In this document: piece after piece, positions 1 through 6,662 of the stretch
Position numbering within the stretch: position 1 is the first letter of the stretch
Layout of the letters: each line of letters starts with the position of its first letter
Notes under the pieces: model-generated
Told to the model about the DNA's origin: nothing
The model's input: the letters and a program-made list of their open reading frames with translations, nothing else
Databases searched by the model: none
Position numbers and translations under genes: made by a program
Source: Bacteroidota bacterium
GTDB taxonomy: Bacteria; Bacteroidota; Bacteroidia; Flavobacteriales; Flavobacteriaceae
DNA: 10,061 bases
Reading direction: 5' to 3'
Assembly: GCA_022601215.1 (NCBI GenBank)
Contig: JAHZIZ010000376.1
Coordinates: 1-10,061, forward strand

Positions 1-541
1 GTACGGACTGGAGGTAATGCTAAGAAAGAGCAAAGGTAAATTTACAGGCTGGTTTGCATACACACTCTCAAAATCTGAGCAACGTGCCCTAGGAGGGAGG
101 GCTGGTGGTCCAGGAATAAATGATGGGGAATGGTATAATACACCATATGACAGAACGCATGATTTGTCCTTGACAGGAGCATATAAATTAAATGATAAAT
201 GGACATTTAGCACCAATTTAGTGTTTCAGACTGGACGCCCAGTAACCTATCCAAATGGGCAGTATGAGTATGAAGGATTATCTATAGCCAGTTATTCTAA
301 TAGAAATTCGGATCGATTGCCAGCCTATCATAGATTGGATCTTTCAGTTATTTATAAACCAAATCGAAAACCTAATAAAGGATGGCAAGGGGAATGGGTA
401 TTCGGAATCTACAATCTGTATAATAGGAAAAATGCGGCCGCTATCTCTTTCAATCAAAATGTAAATACGGGGCAAAATGAATCTACAAGGCTAGCCATCT
501 TTGGAATTATTCCGTCAATAACCTATAATTTTAAATTCTAA
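1..541 (+). CDS. TonB-dependent outer-membrane receptor, C-terminal part (5' truncated by window)
   Basis: The reading frame is open from base 2 to the stop at 539-541, so the gene begins before the window; the ATG at 17 is only an internal Met. The visible ~179 residues have the alternating polar/aromatic strand pattern of the last strands of a TonB-dependent receptor barrel. Examples are GWFAYTLSKSEQRA, the YDRTHDLSLTGAYKL segment, WTFSTNLVFQTGRPVTYPNG, RLPAYHRLDLSVIYK and WVFGIYNLYNRKNA. The protein ends in Phe (YNFKF), as outer-membrane barrels usually do. Such receptors bind a ligand at the cell surface and import it using TonB-ExbBD energy. The plug domain and any N-terminal carboxypeptidase-like domain lie outside the window. 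The DUF4249 lipoprotein gene starts 4 bases downstream, a pairing common in Bacteroidota, so the two probably form one surface complex. The substrate cannot be told from this part. Confidence 0.9.
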   Translation, partial: YGLEVMLRKSKGKFTGWFAYTLSKSEQRALGGRAGGPGINDGEWYNTPYDRTHDLSLTGAYKLNDKWTFSTNLVFQTGRPVTYPNGQYEYEGLSIASYSNRNSDRLPAYHRLDLSVIYKPNRKPNKGWQGEWVFGIYNLYNRKNAAAISFNQNVNTGQNESTRLAIFGIIPSITYNFKF

Positions 542-545
542 GTAA

Positions 546-1394
546 ATGAAAATTACGATAAAGCTTACTTTAATAATGGTCGCCGTACTTATGGCGGCAT
601 GTGAAGACCCTATCTCGGTCGATTTAAATACCGCTGCACCCAGATTGGTGGTAGAGGCTTCATTAGATTGGCAAAAGGGTACTTCTGGAAATGAACAAAC
701 GATTAAACTTAGTACCTCTACACCCTATTTCGATACTGAAATTGTGAATGATGTAATAGGTGCCACTGTAAGTGTTACCAATACTAGTACCCAGCAAATT
801 GTTGTCTTCCAAGATCAAAATAATGGGCTCTATACAACGACTAGTTTTGAACCCATTCTAAATGATACTTATAATTTGGAAATAGGTTATAACAATGAAA
901 CCTATTCTGCAACAGAGGTTCTTACCCCTGTTTCTGAAATAGTTGAGGTTACTCAGTCTTTAGAAGGAGGGTTCGACGACGAGATTTTGGACGTAAATAT
1001 CTTTTTTATGGATCCAGTGGACCAAGAAAACTATTATCTAATACGTTTTATTGAAGATGGAGATCTCTTTCCTATCCTAGAAACTGAATCGGATCAATTT
1101 TCCAATGGGAATTTAATGGATGAGTTTTTCGAAAAAGATGGTGATTCTGGAACACAAGAAGAGGCCTTCGAAGTAGGAGATGAAATTGCTATATCATTAT
1201 ATGGAATATCGGAAAGATACTTTGATTATATCGATTTGTTAATAGAACAGTATGACAGCGGTGGAGATCCTTTTAGTACAACACCTTCAAGGGTAAAGGG
1301 TAATTGTTTAAATAGGACCAACCCGAAAAATTATGCATTTGGGTATTTTCGAGTTACAGAGGTTGATGAAGTAATATATACGATTCAGGAATAA
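546..1394 (+). CDS. DUF4249 family surface lipoprotein
   Basis: This is a 282-residue protein with a lipoprotein signal: a basic start (MKITIK), a hydrophobic stretch, then LMAAC with the lipidated Cys at residue 19. CED follows, and acidic residues just after the Cys resemble the lipoprotein export signal that sends Bacteroidota lipoproteins to the cell surface. The body is a beta-rich domain beginning with PRLVVEASLDW and ending near GYFRVTEVDEVIYTI. That layout and its position fit DUF4249 (PF14054), whose genes typically follow TonB-dependent receptor genes. It starts 4 bases after the receptor stop, so the pair is probably cotranscribed. A role as the accessory lipoprotein of the receptor is inferred from this pairing; no enzymatic motif is visible. 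The family call is from recall of domain shape, not a search. Confidence 0.82.
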   Translation: MKITIKLTLIMVAVLMAACEDPISVDLNTAAPRLVVEASLDWQKGTSGNEQTIKLSTSTPYFDTEIVNDVIGATVSVTNTSTQQIVVFQDQNNGLYTTTSFEPILNDTYNLEIGYNNETYSATEVLTPVSEIVEVTQSLEGGFDDEILDVNIFFMDPVDQENYYLIRFIEDGDLFPILETESDQFSNGNLMDEFFEKDGDSGTQEEAFEVGDEIAISLYGISERYFDYIDLLIEQYDSGGDPFSTTPSRVKGNCLNRTNPKNYAFGYFRVTEVDEVIYTIQE

Positions 1395-1401
1395 AATGAA
1401 T

Positions 1402-1409
1402 TATTTTTG
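1402..1409 (+). promoter_or_regulatory. TAnnTTTG -7-like element upstream of the sigma factor gene
   Basis: TATTTTTG matches the Bacteroidota housekeeping -7 consensus TAnnTTTG. It lies in the 65-base gap between the lipoprotein stop and the sigma factor start. No clear TTG -33 element lies at the usual distance upstream, so it may be a weak promoter or a chance match in AT-rich DNA. If used, it would give basal expression of the sigma operon. Confidence 0.35.
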
Positions 1410-1416
1410 AATGAGG

Positions 1417-1447
1417 TGCAACCCTTTCTATTCTCAACTGTCTTTTA
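1417..1447 (+). promoter_or_regulatory. Putative ECF-type promoter (TGCAACC-N16-GTCTTTT), likely autoregulatory
   Basis: TGCAACC at 1417-1423 is followed after 16 bases by GTCTTTTA at 1440-1447. An AAC-containing -35 box with a GTCT-type -10 box about 16-17 bases later is the usual arrangement for ECF sigma factors; Bacillus SigV uses TGCAAC-N16/17-CGTCTAA. Transcription would start near 1452-1455, a few bases before the sigma factor start. Because the next gene encodes an ECF sigma factor, the simplest reading is self-activation. This is inferred from one site only. Confidence 0.5.
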
Positions 1448-1459
1448 GGGAGTGGGACA

Positions 1460-2020
1460 TTGATTAAATTACAGACCAATATAATAGTGGATAACTCTAT
1501 ACTGTTTATACATAAAGAGCTTATTGAAAAGAGCAAAATTGGAGATCGTAAGATGCAGTATAAGCTGTATTCACTGTACGTGGATGCTATGTTTAATGTA
1601 AGTATTCGTATTGTAAATGTAAAAGAAGATGCTGAGGATATAGTGCAAGATAGTTTTGTGAGTGCTTTTAAAAACCTTGATACTTTTAAGTATGAGAGTA
1701 CTTTTGGTTCTTGGTTAAAGCGAATTGTCGTTAATAAAAGCATTAATTATCTTAGAATAAAGAGAGTGCCCTTAGTAGGGTTGAGTGATCAGGAATATGC
1801 CATTGATCAACCCGAGGAGATTACTACATCTCAAATGGATGTAGACAAAATAAAAAAAGGCATTAAGATGCTTCCAAATGGGTACCAAACTATTATCAAC
1901 CTTTATTTAATTGAAGGGTATGATCATGTTGAAATTGGAGATATTTTAGAAATAAGTGTGTCTACTTCGAAGTCTCAATACCATAGGGCAAAAAAGAAAT
2001 TAATACAGTTAATACAATGA
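1460..2020 (+). CDS. ECF-type RNA polymerase sigma factor
   Basis: This is a 186-residue sigma-70 family protein with the two-domain ECF layout. Region 2 covers about residues 34-100 (YKLYSLYVDAMFNVSIRIV, then DAEDIVQDSFVSAF at 57-70, then FGSWLKRIVVNKSINYLR). A linker leads to region 4 at about 128-184, with its helix-turn-helix near DHVEIGDILEISVSTSKSQYHRAKKKL. The listed start is a TTG at 1460; a GTG at 1487 (residue 10) is an alternative and would begin closer to the conserved HKELIEKSKIGDRKMQY segment. No ATG is suitable. The stop overlaps the next ATG by 4 bases (ATGA), which suggests translational coupling to the putative anti-sigma gene. It probably directs polymerase to its own promoter and other envelope genes; the inducing signal is unknown. 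Confidence 0.92.
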   Translation: MIKLQTNIIVDNSILFIHKELIEKSKIGDRKMQYKLYSLYVDAMFNVSIRIVNVKEDAEDIVQDSFVSAFKNLDTFKYESTFGSWLKRIVVNKSINYLRIKRVPLVGLSDQEYAIDQPEEITTSQMDVDKIKKGIKMLPNGYQTIINLYLIEGYDHVEIGDILEISVSTSKSQYHRAKKKLIQLIQ

Positions 2021-2562
2021 GCATGAAAGAGGAACTGGAAAAATTTGTTCGCTCGAATCGAAGCGCTTTTGATGATCACAAGGTCGATAAGGACACTATG
2101 TGGGAGAGGATTGATATGGAACTTTCTACAGGCTCTGAAAGTAAAGTGCGGGTTCTATGGAAGCAACATTTAGGAAAAATAGCAGCCTGTGCGATTCTTA
2201 TTTTGGGTGGAGCCTTGTTATTCAATAACTTTTCCTGGAATGCTGAGGAACAAGGAGTTGTTTACGAAAAATTGTCTGAAGTAGATACCTACTATGGTGC
2301 CTTGATAGATCAACAAATTGCGCTGGTTAAAAACAATCCAAATCTAAGTGTAGAAGAGCAAGAAGATTTCTTAAGTCTTATAGATGAATTGGACGAAGAA
2401 TATGGGACGCTTAAAGACGAGCTTAATGAAGGAATAAATAATGACAAAGTTATTGAAGCTATTATCAATAACTATAGAAAAAAAATACAACTGATGGAAA
2501 AACTCTTGAAAAGATCGAATCCCTCGAAAAATGAATATGATGAGAAGGAAATCATTTTATAG
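2017..2562 (+). CDS. Single-span membrane protein, putative anti-sigma factor
   Basis: This is a 181-residue protein with a charged N-terminal cytoplasmic stretch (LEKFVRSNRSAFDDHKVDKDTMWERI), one membrane span at about residues 53-71 (KIAACAILILGGALLFN), and a C-terminal part of about 110 residues. The C-terminal part is rich in acidic and helical sequence (VEEQEDFLSLIDELDEEYG) and probably lies in the periplasm. The N-terminal SNRSAFDD...MW pattern is typical of short Bacteroidota proteins encoded right after ECF sigma genes and annotated as anti-sigma factors. No Cys/His zinc-binding anti-sigma motif is present. The start overlaps the sigma stop by 4 bases; a second Met at residue 3 is an alternative. 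The expected role is to hold the sigma factor at the membrane until an envelope signal arrives. This rests on topology and position. Confidence 0.7.
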   Translation: MSMKEELEKFVRSNRSAFDDHKVDKDTMWERIDMELSTGSESKVRVLWKQHLGKIAACAILILGGALLFNNFSWNAEEQGVVYEKLSEVDTYYGALIDQQIALVKNNPNLSVEEQEDFLSLIDELDEEYGTLKDELNEGINNDKVIEAIINNYRKKIQLMEKLLKRSNPSKNEYDEKEIIL

Positions 2563-3631
2563 GAACGCCCTCTTCATGCTACTATTGGCATTAGTGTCAA
2601 ATGTTGTAATAGGGCAAGAAGAACTCAGCAAACAAATTGAAGAGTCTTTCGACTTTTCTTCTGAGAGTAAGCTGCTATTAGAGAACAAATATGGCAACAT
2701 ATATATACTAGGAAGTGATGATAACCGTCTTTCCGTCACTGTTGATATTAGTGCTACGAACGAAAATTCTAAGGAGGCGCAAGCTCTTTTAGATAGAATA
2801 CAACCTAGTATTAAAGAAATTGGAAATCAAGTAATTATAACCTCGGAGATAGTGAAGAAAGAAGTGGGGTTTTTAGAAAAGTTTTTCAGTAAATCAGTAA
2901 CTAGTGGAAAAAAGGCAAAGTCGCAGATAAATTACACACTCCATGTTCCCAATGATTCAAGAATAGAACTTGCCAATAAATATGGAGATGTTATTGTTTC
3001 AGAATGGAATGGAGAATTAGACGTTGCGGTTGAACATGGTGATATAAGGCTACCCGATGGTATAGAAGATGCCCGAATTTCAATTAAATATGGGAAGCTT
3101 AAAGCTAGAGATTTAATTTCAGCTAAGGTAGATGCAAATGATGCCGTAGTAGAAATAGAAAATTGTCAACGACTCACCGTAAATTCTAAAGGATCAGAGT
3201 TACTATTAAATGAAATTGGAGTACTTGCACTTACGTCCAGTAAGGATGAAATGGAAATCGAAGGAGTCAATAGTTTGGAAGGAACCGTTACGTATTCTAA
3301 CGTAAAAGTGTCTCAATTGGTAACTAGCGCAGATATGGTATTAAAATGGGCAGAATTACGGGTGCTTGATTTTGCCTCAAAGGGACCAAGCGTTAGAATA
3401 GAACAGGACAATTCTGAAATTTACTTGAATATATCCAACACCTCATTTCAGTTTCATGCCAATTTAGAGCAAGGTGTATTAAGAATACCCAAGACCATGA
3501 ACCATATTAAATCTGAATTACTTGATAGAAAGAGAAAAATTAGAAATATTTCGGCGACTTACGGAGTAGAAAAGGAAGCAGTTTTTTCCTTTACCGGGAG
3601 GAAAGGAATAATTATGCTTAAAGAATTGTAA
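2531..3631 (+). CDS. Secreted DUF4097-like beta-strand-repeat protein
   Basis: This is a 366-residue protein with a signal peptide: basic MMRRK, hydrophobic residues about 13-27, probable cleavage after VIG at residue 28 before QEEL. The mature part is built of short repeating beta strands with recurring KYG motifs (NKYGNIYI, NKYGDVIV, IKYGKLKA) and alternating hydrophobic residues. That fits the DUF4097 / putative auto-transporter adhesin type of stacked beta fold. There is no lipobox and no catalytic motif. The gene overlaps the previous one by 32 bases; starts at 2537 or 2540 would still overlap. It is thus translationally linked to the sigma/anti-sigma pair and probably a periplasmic or surface output or sensor of that system. 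The exact function is unknown. Confidence 0.72.
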   Translation: MNMMRRKSFYRNALFMLLLALVSNVVIGQEELSKQIEESFDFSSESKLLLENKYGNIYILGSDDNRLSVTVDISATNENSKEAQALLDRIQPSIKEIGNQVIITSEIVKKEVGFLEKFFSKSVTSGKKAKSQINYTLHVPNDSRIELANKYGDVIVSEWNGELDVAVEHGDIRLPDGIEDARISIKYGKLKARDLISAKVDANDAVVEIENCQRLTVNSKGSELLLNEIGVLALTSSKDEMEIEGVNSLEGTVTYSNVKVSQLVTSADMVLKWAELRVLDFASKGPSVRIEQDNSEIYLNISNTSFQFHANLEQGVLRIPKTMNHIKSELLDRKRKIRNISATYGVEKEAVFSFTGRKGIIMLKEL

Positions 3632-3652
3632 TCACATCAATTAAATTAAACA

Positions 3653-4318
3653 ATGAAAATACAACTAACCTTATTATTAATATTATTTGTTCTTGGTTCG
3701 CTCTTTGGGCAGAAACAAGTGACTGATGAATATGTGGAATTCGACGATCGCAAAAATATAGTGCATGGAGTATATCTTGGTTTTAGTGGACAATATGCGC
3801 GAATTGATAAGAGATCAACTGGTTTAGGCACTTTTAAATTGGCATACGTAGCTAATCAACAATTAGAGATTGGTTTTGCAGCAACAGCATTCTATAATGA
3901 TCGGCCAAATAATAGGCCAGATTTATTTGATGGAGATAAAATTGCTCTTGCCGGTGGATATGCTGGTTTTCATTTAGAACCCATCTTATTTGGCAAAAGA
4001 TTTATAAGCGTTTCATTCCCGGTAATGATAGGTGGAGGACTTGTCACATTTAGGGGCGTGGATACCTTAGATGATGAACAGAGTGAATTGAATGAAGATG
4101 ATTTTGACGAATTTTTTATTGTAGAACCTGGGGTGAATATTTTATATAATTTTAGTAGATACACTCAGCTTGAAACGGGTATTCGCTATCGGTTTACGAG
4201 TACTTATAACTTACCTCCATTAGGAGAGGATAACTTAAATGGTTTCTCGGTCATTGTAGGTCTAAAATTGGGCATTTTTAATATGGGTAGAAAAAAACCA
4301 GTAAAAGACAGTTTTTAA
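3653..4318 (+). CDS. Small outer-membrane beta-barrel protein
   Basis: This is a 221-residue protein with a signal peptide (KIQLTLLLILFVLGSLFG, cleavage after Gly19 before Gln20). Amphipathic strands follow that end in aromatic or glycine-rich turns (GVYLGFSGQYARI, LEIGFAATAFYND, GGYAGFHLEP, FISVSFPVMIGGGL, LETGIRYRF, FSVIVGLKLGIF), a pattern typical of 8-strand outer-membrane barrels. A strongly acidic loop at residues 137-153 (DTLDDEQSELNEDDFDEF) probably faces outward and might bind cations. After the last strand there is a short basic tail rather than an immediate end in Phe within a strand, although Phe is the final residue. It lies 21 bases after the beta-repeat gene and is likely the last gene of the sigma operon. 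Its ligand or role is not evident. Confidence 0.75.
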   Translation: MKIQLTLLLILFVLGSLFGQKQVTDEYVEFDDRKNIVHGVYLGFSGQYARIDKRSTGLGTFKLAYVANQQLEIGFAATAFYNDRPNNRPDLFDGDKIALAGGYAGFHLEPILFGKRFISVSFPVMIGGGLVTFRGVDTLDDEQSELNEDDFDEFFIVEPGVNILYNFSRYTQLETGIRYRFTSTYNLPPLGEDNLNGFSVIVGLKLGIFNMGRKKPVKDSF

Positions 4319-4320
4319 AA

Positions 4321-4857
4321 TTAGAAAAGAGCGATGAGCTCCCAATTAATTCCACCAGAATGATAGGTGCTTAACTGTTTAAACCCTATGCCGAGATGAG
4401 CCCTTAAAGACCTTAGGTTGTTTTGATCTACTTCTGTAATTATACAATTGAATGGAGGAATAACCTCCTCCTTCATTTTCTCGTAGAGTTTTCTGAAAAT
4501 TCCTTGACGTCGATACCCCTTGTCTATACAAACTTGTCCCATGACCAGGAATTTTTCAATTTTAAATGAAGTTGAGTGTAGCTTCAGTTCATCAAACATG
4601 GGCTTTAAGACATCTATTTCATCGCCAAATTGGGGATGCATGCATAGGGCATATCCTATCACCTCATCGTTGTCTTTTGCAATAATATGAGGACAAATAT
4701 TGTTCATTCGAAGTAATAAGTCAAAGTCATGATGGACCGTGACAAAGCCTTCATCTTTGCCTTCTTTTGCCGAAATACTCCCCTTCAAATTTTGTTGCTG
4801 AAGCGCCAAGATTTGCTTTAACTCTTTTTCTGTATCTGCTTTTTTATATCGTATCAT
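4321..4857 (-). CDS. GNAT family N-acetyltransferase
   Basis: This is a 178-residue protein with the GNAT fold. Strands around IIAKDNDEVIGYALC (58-72) are followed by motif A: strand FLVMGQVCID (103-112) and the acetyl-CoA pyrophosphate loop GYRRQGIFRKLYEKM (114-128). A later strand/helix holds ITEVDQNNLRSLRAHLGIGFK (140-160), the usual motif B region. The loop reads R-R-Q-G-I-F, close to the Q/RxxGxG/A consensus but with Phe at the last position. It should transfer an acetyl or acyl group from CoA to an amine; the substrate cannot be predicted. The gene is convergent with the beta-barrel gene, with 2 bases between stops, and divergent from bioF with a 42-base shared upstream region. It is not obviously part of either pathway. 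Confidence 0.88.
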   Translation of the reverse strand: MIRYKKADTEKELKQILALQQQNLKGSISAKEGKDEGFVTVHHDFDLLLRMNNICPHIIAKDNDEVIGYALCMHPQFGDEIDVLKPMFDELKLHSTSFKIEKFLVMGQVCIDKGYRRQGIFRKLYEKMKEEVIPPFNCIITEVDQNNLRSLRAHLGIGFKQLSTYHSGGINWELIALF

Positions 4858-4887
4858 AATTTAGGTAAAAATAAAAAGAAAGATACT

Positions 4888-4895
4888 TACTTTTG
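4888..4895 (+). promoter_or_regulatory. TAnnTTTG -7 element of bioF
   Basis: TACTTTTG matches TAnnTTTG exactly and ends 4 bases before the bioF ATG at 4900. Bacteroidota transcripts usually start about 5-8 bases after this box, so the bioF mRNA would begin at or near its ATG. No good TTG -33 element is visible in the AT-rich stretch upstream. No BirA-type palindrome was found in the 42-base gap. Confidence 0.5.
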
Positions 4896-4899
4896 ACAT

Positions 4900-6045
4900 A
4901 TGAGAACGTTTCCGAACAAACTTTCAGATAAACTTCAAAATAGAATGACTTCAAAGGCATTACGAACTTTAGGAGGCGTAACTTCTGGTGTTGATTTCTC
5001 TTCGAACGATTATTTGGGATTTGCTTCTTCAGAAAATATCTTCAATCGAACCTCTGTATTGTTGAGAGAACGTGGTATACGGGAGAATGGAGCTACAGGA
5101 TCTAGACTCCTTTCCGGAAATTCTGATTTGCATACTGAAACCGAAGCGTATATAGCGAAATTTCACAACACACCAGCGGCGCTGCTCTTTAATTCAGGTT
5201 ATAATGCCAATATTGGGTTTTTTAGTAGCGTTCCTCAAAGGGGCGACATTGTTTTGTATGATGCCCTTTGCCATGCTTCGATAAGAGATGGTATCGGGAT
5301 GGGAAATGCAAAGGCATTTAAGTTTCAGCATAATGATTTGGAATCATTGACAAAACTTGTTGAAAAATATTGTCAAGAAAACTGTGACGTGTATGTTGTT
5401 ACGGAAGCAGTTTTTTCTATGGATGGTGACCAAGCACCATTAAGAGAGATTGTGACAATTTGTAAAAAATATGAGTGCCATTTTGTGGTAGACGAAGCCC
5501 ATGCTTTAGGGATCTTTGGGGAGTATGGAAGGGGCTTGGTGCAGGAACTAGGAATAGAAGATGACGTTTTTGCACGAGTGGTTACTTTCGGAAAAGCATT
5601 AGGGTGTCATGGTGCGGCAATTTTAGGGAGTGAAACGTTGATTTCGTATCTCATTAATTTCAGTAGAAGCTTTATCTATACAACGGGGCCATCGCCGCAT
5701 AGTGTGGCCACTATATTAGCCGCTTACCAAGAGCTGCCAACGAATCCAAAGCACAAACAAAAGTTACATATAAATATTGCTATATTACAATTAGACATTA
5801 AATTAAAGGGACTCTCATCGTATTTCATTCCTAGTTCATCTGCAATTCATTGTTGCGTTATTCCAGGGAACAAGGAAGTGAAAGACATATCAGAAAAGCT
5901 AATGGAACTTGGTCTCGATGTGAGGCCTATTATGGCCCCAACAGTTCCTTCGGGGAGTGAACGTCTTCGAATTTGTTTGCATAGTTATAATACAGAAGTT
6001 CAAATCAAAGAACTCGTTTCACATTTAGTTTCCTTTTTGTTATGA
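4900..6045 (+). CDS. bioF: 8-amino-7-oxononanoate synthase (KAPA synthase)
   Basis: This is a 381-residue PLP enzyme of the alpha-oxoamine synthase family; E. coli BioF has 384. It condenses a pimeloyl thioester with L-alanine to give KAPA, CO2 and the free carrier, the first committed step of biotin ring assembly. Visible motifs are DFSSNDYLGF (32-41), GATGSRLLSGN (64-74), and DALCHAS with the ring-stacking His125. TEAVFSMDGDQAPL follows (168-181), then VVDEAHALGIFG with Asp198 and His201, and VTFGKALGCHG with the PLP-binding Lys232. The C-terminal domain holds VRPIMAPTVPSGSERLRI. The ATG at 4900 matches the usual N-terminus, although the -7-like box ends just 4 bases before it. Its stop overlaps bioD by 4 bases (ATGA), so bioF-bioD-bioA is very likely one operon. 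Confidence 0.95.
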   Translation: MRTFPNKLSDKLQNRMTSKALRTLGGVTSGVDFSSNDYLGFASSENIFNRTSVLLRERGIRENGATGSRLLSGNSDLHTETEAYIAKFHNTPAALLFNSGYNANIGFFSSVPQRGDIVLYDALCHASIRDGIGMGNAKAFKFQHNDLESLTKLVEKYCQENCDVYVVTEAVFSMDGDQAPLREIVTICKKYECHFVVDEAHALGIFGEYGRGLVQELGIEDDVFARVVTFGKALGCHGAAILGSETLISYLINFSRSFIYTTGPSPHSVATILAAYQELPTNPKHKQKLHINIAILQLDIKLKGLSSYFIPSSSAIHCCVIPGNKEVKDISEKLMELGLDVRPIMAPTVPSGSERLRICLHSYNTEVQIKELVSHLVSFLL

Positions 6046-6662
6046 GACAAACATATTTCATTACTGGTATTTCTACTGAAGTTGGAAAAACGATAATTTC
6101 TGCTATCGTGACCGAAGCTTTAGAAGCGGATTATTGGAAACCAGTCCAAGCAGGTGAATTAGATAATAGTGATTCTCACAAAGTGTCAAGACTTGTAACA
6201 AATAATTCGACCAAGCTGCACCCGTGTTCTTTTGCATTGCAAACACCCATGAGTCCCCATGCAGCGGCAGCAATAGATGAGGTGGCCCTTTCTGTAAAAA
6301 ACATGAAACGACCAACCACTAAGAACAACTTGGTAATAGAAGGGGCAGGCGGGATCTTAGTCCCGCTGAACAGTTCAGAAACCATTATTGACCTAATACA
6401 GCCAACTGATAAAGTCATTGTAGCATCCCGTCATTATTTAGGAAGTATAAATCATACCCTGCTTACCATAGAAGCCTTAAAAGCTCGTAAATTGAATATT
6501 CTTGGAATAATTTTTAGCGGAACAGAATACCCAACTACAGAAAATATTATTGAAAAGATGTCTGGAGTGCGAACTTTAGGGCGAGTTGATGAAGAACCTT
6601 ATTTCGATAAAAATGTCATTAGGGAATATGCAGAAAAATTTAAAGATGAACTTACAAGATAG
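6042..6662 (+). CDS. bioD: Dethiobiotin synthase
   Basis: This is a 206-residue P-loop NTPase-like enzyme, somewhat shorter than E. coli BioD (about 225). It uses ATP and CO2 to close the ureido ring of DAPA, giving dethiobiotin. Key motifs are present: the P-loop GISTEVGKT with Lys16, the WKPVQAG segment with Lys33 (equivalent to the substrate-binding Lys of E. coli KPV), and SPHAAA (71-76). EGAGGILVPL (100-109) is the signature loop that binds the diamine and metal. The protein aligns end to end by motif spacing up to the last helix, so the shorter length reflects a compact form and not a truncation. The start overlaps bioF by 4 bases and the end overlaps bioA by 17 bases, consistent with tight translational coupling. 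Confidence 0.94.
   Translation: MRQTYFITGISTEVGKTIISAIVTEALEADYWKPVQAGELDNSDSHKVSRLVTNNSTKLHPCSFALQTPMSPHAAAAIDEVALSVKNMKRPTTKNNLVIEGAGGILVPLNSSETIIDLIQPTDKVIVASRHYLGSINHTLLTIEALKARKLNILGIIFSGTEYPTTENIIEKMSGVRTLGRVDEEPYFDKNVIREYAEKFKDELTR

Noticed and set aside
581..602. Short inverted repeat CGCC...GGCG in the lipoprotein signal peptide region
   Set aside because: Only a 4-5 base stem within coding sequence and no T-run; not a terminator or a convincing regulatory hairpin.
1354..1743. Antisense open frame of 129 codons over the sigma factor gene
   Set aside because: It lies opposite the strongly recognisable sigma region 2, has no family features and would overlap two genes; a shadow frame.
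4858..4899. BirA-type operator or biotin-responsive palindrome before bioF
   Set aside because: I looked for a TTGTAAAC/GTTTACAA-like inverted repeat in the 42-base gap and found none.
6103..6418. Two overlapping minus-strand open frames across bioD
   Set aside because: Both are opposite conserved bioD motifs, and their translations look compositionally odd with no domain; shadow frames.
6586..6645. Longer bioA start with 20 extra residues
   Set aside because: The extra residues come from the bioD coding sequence in another frame and show no conservation; the ATG at 6646 places HIWHPLTQ at the usual distance from the N-terminus.
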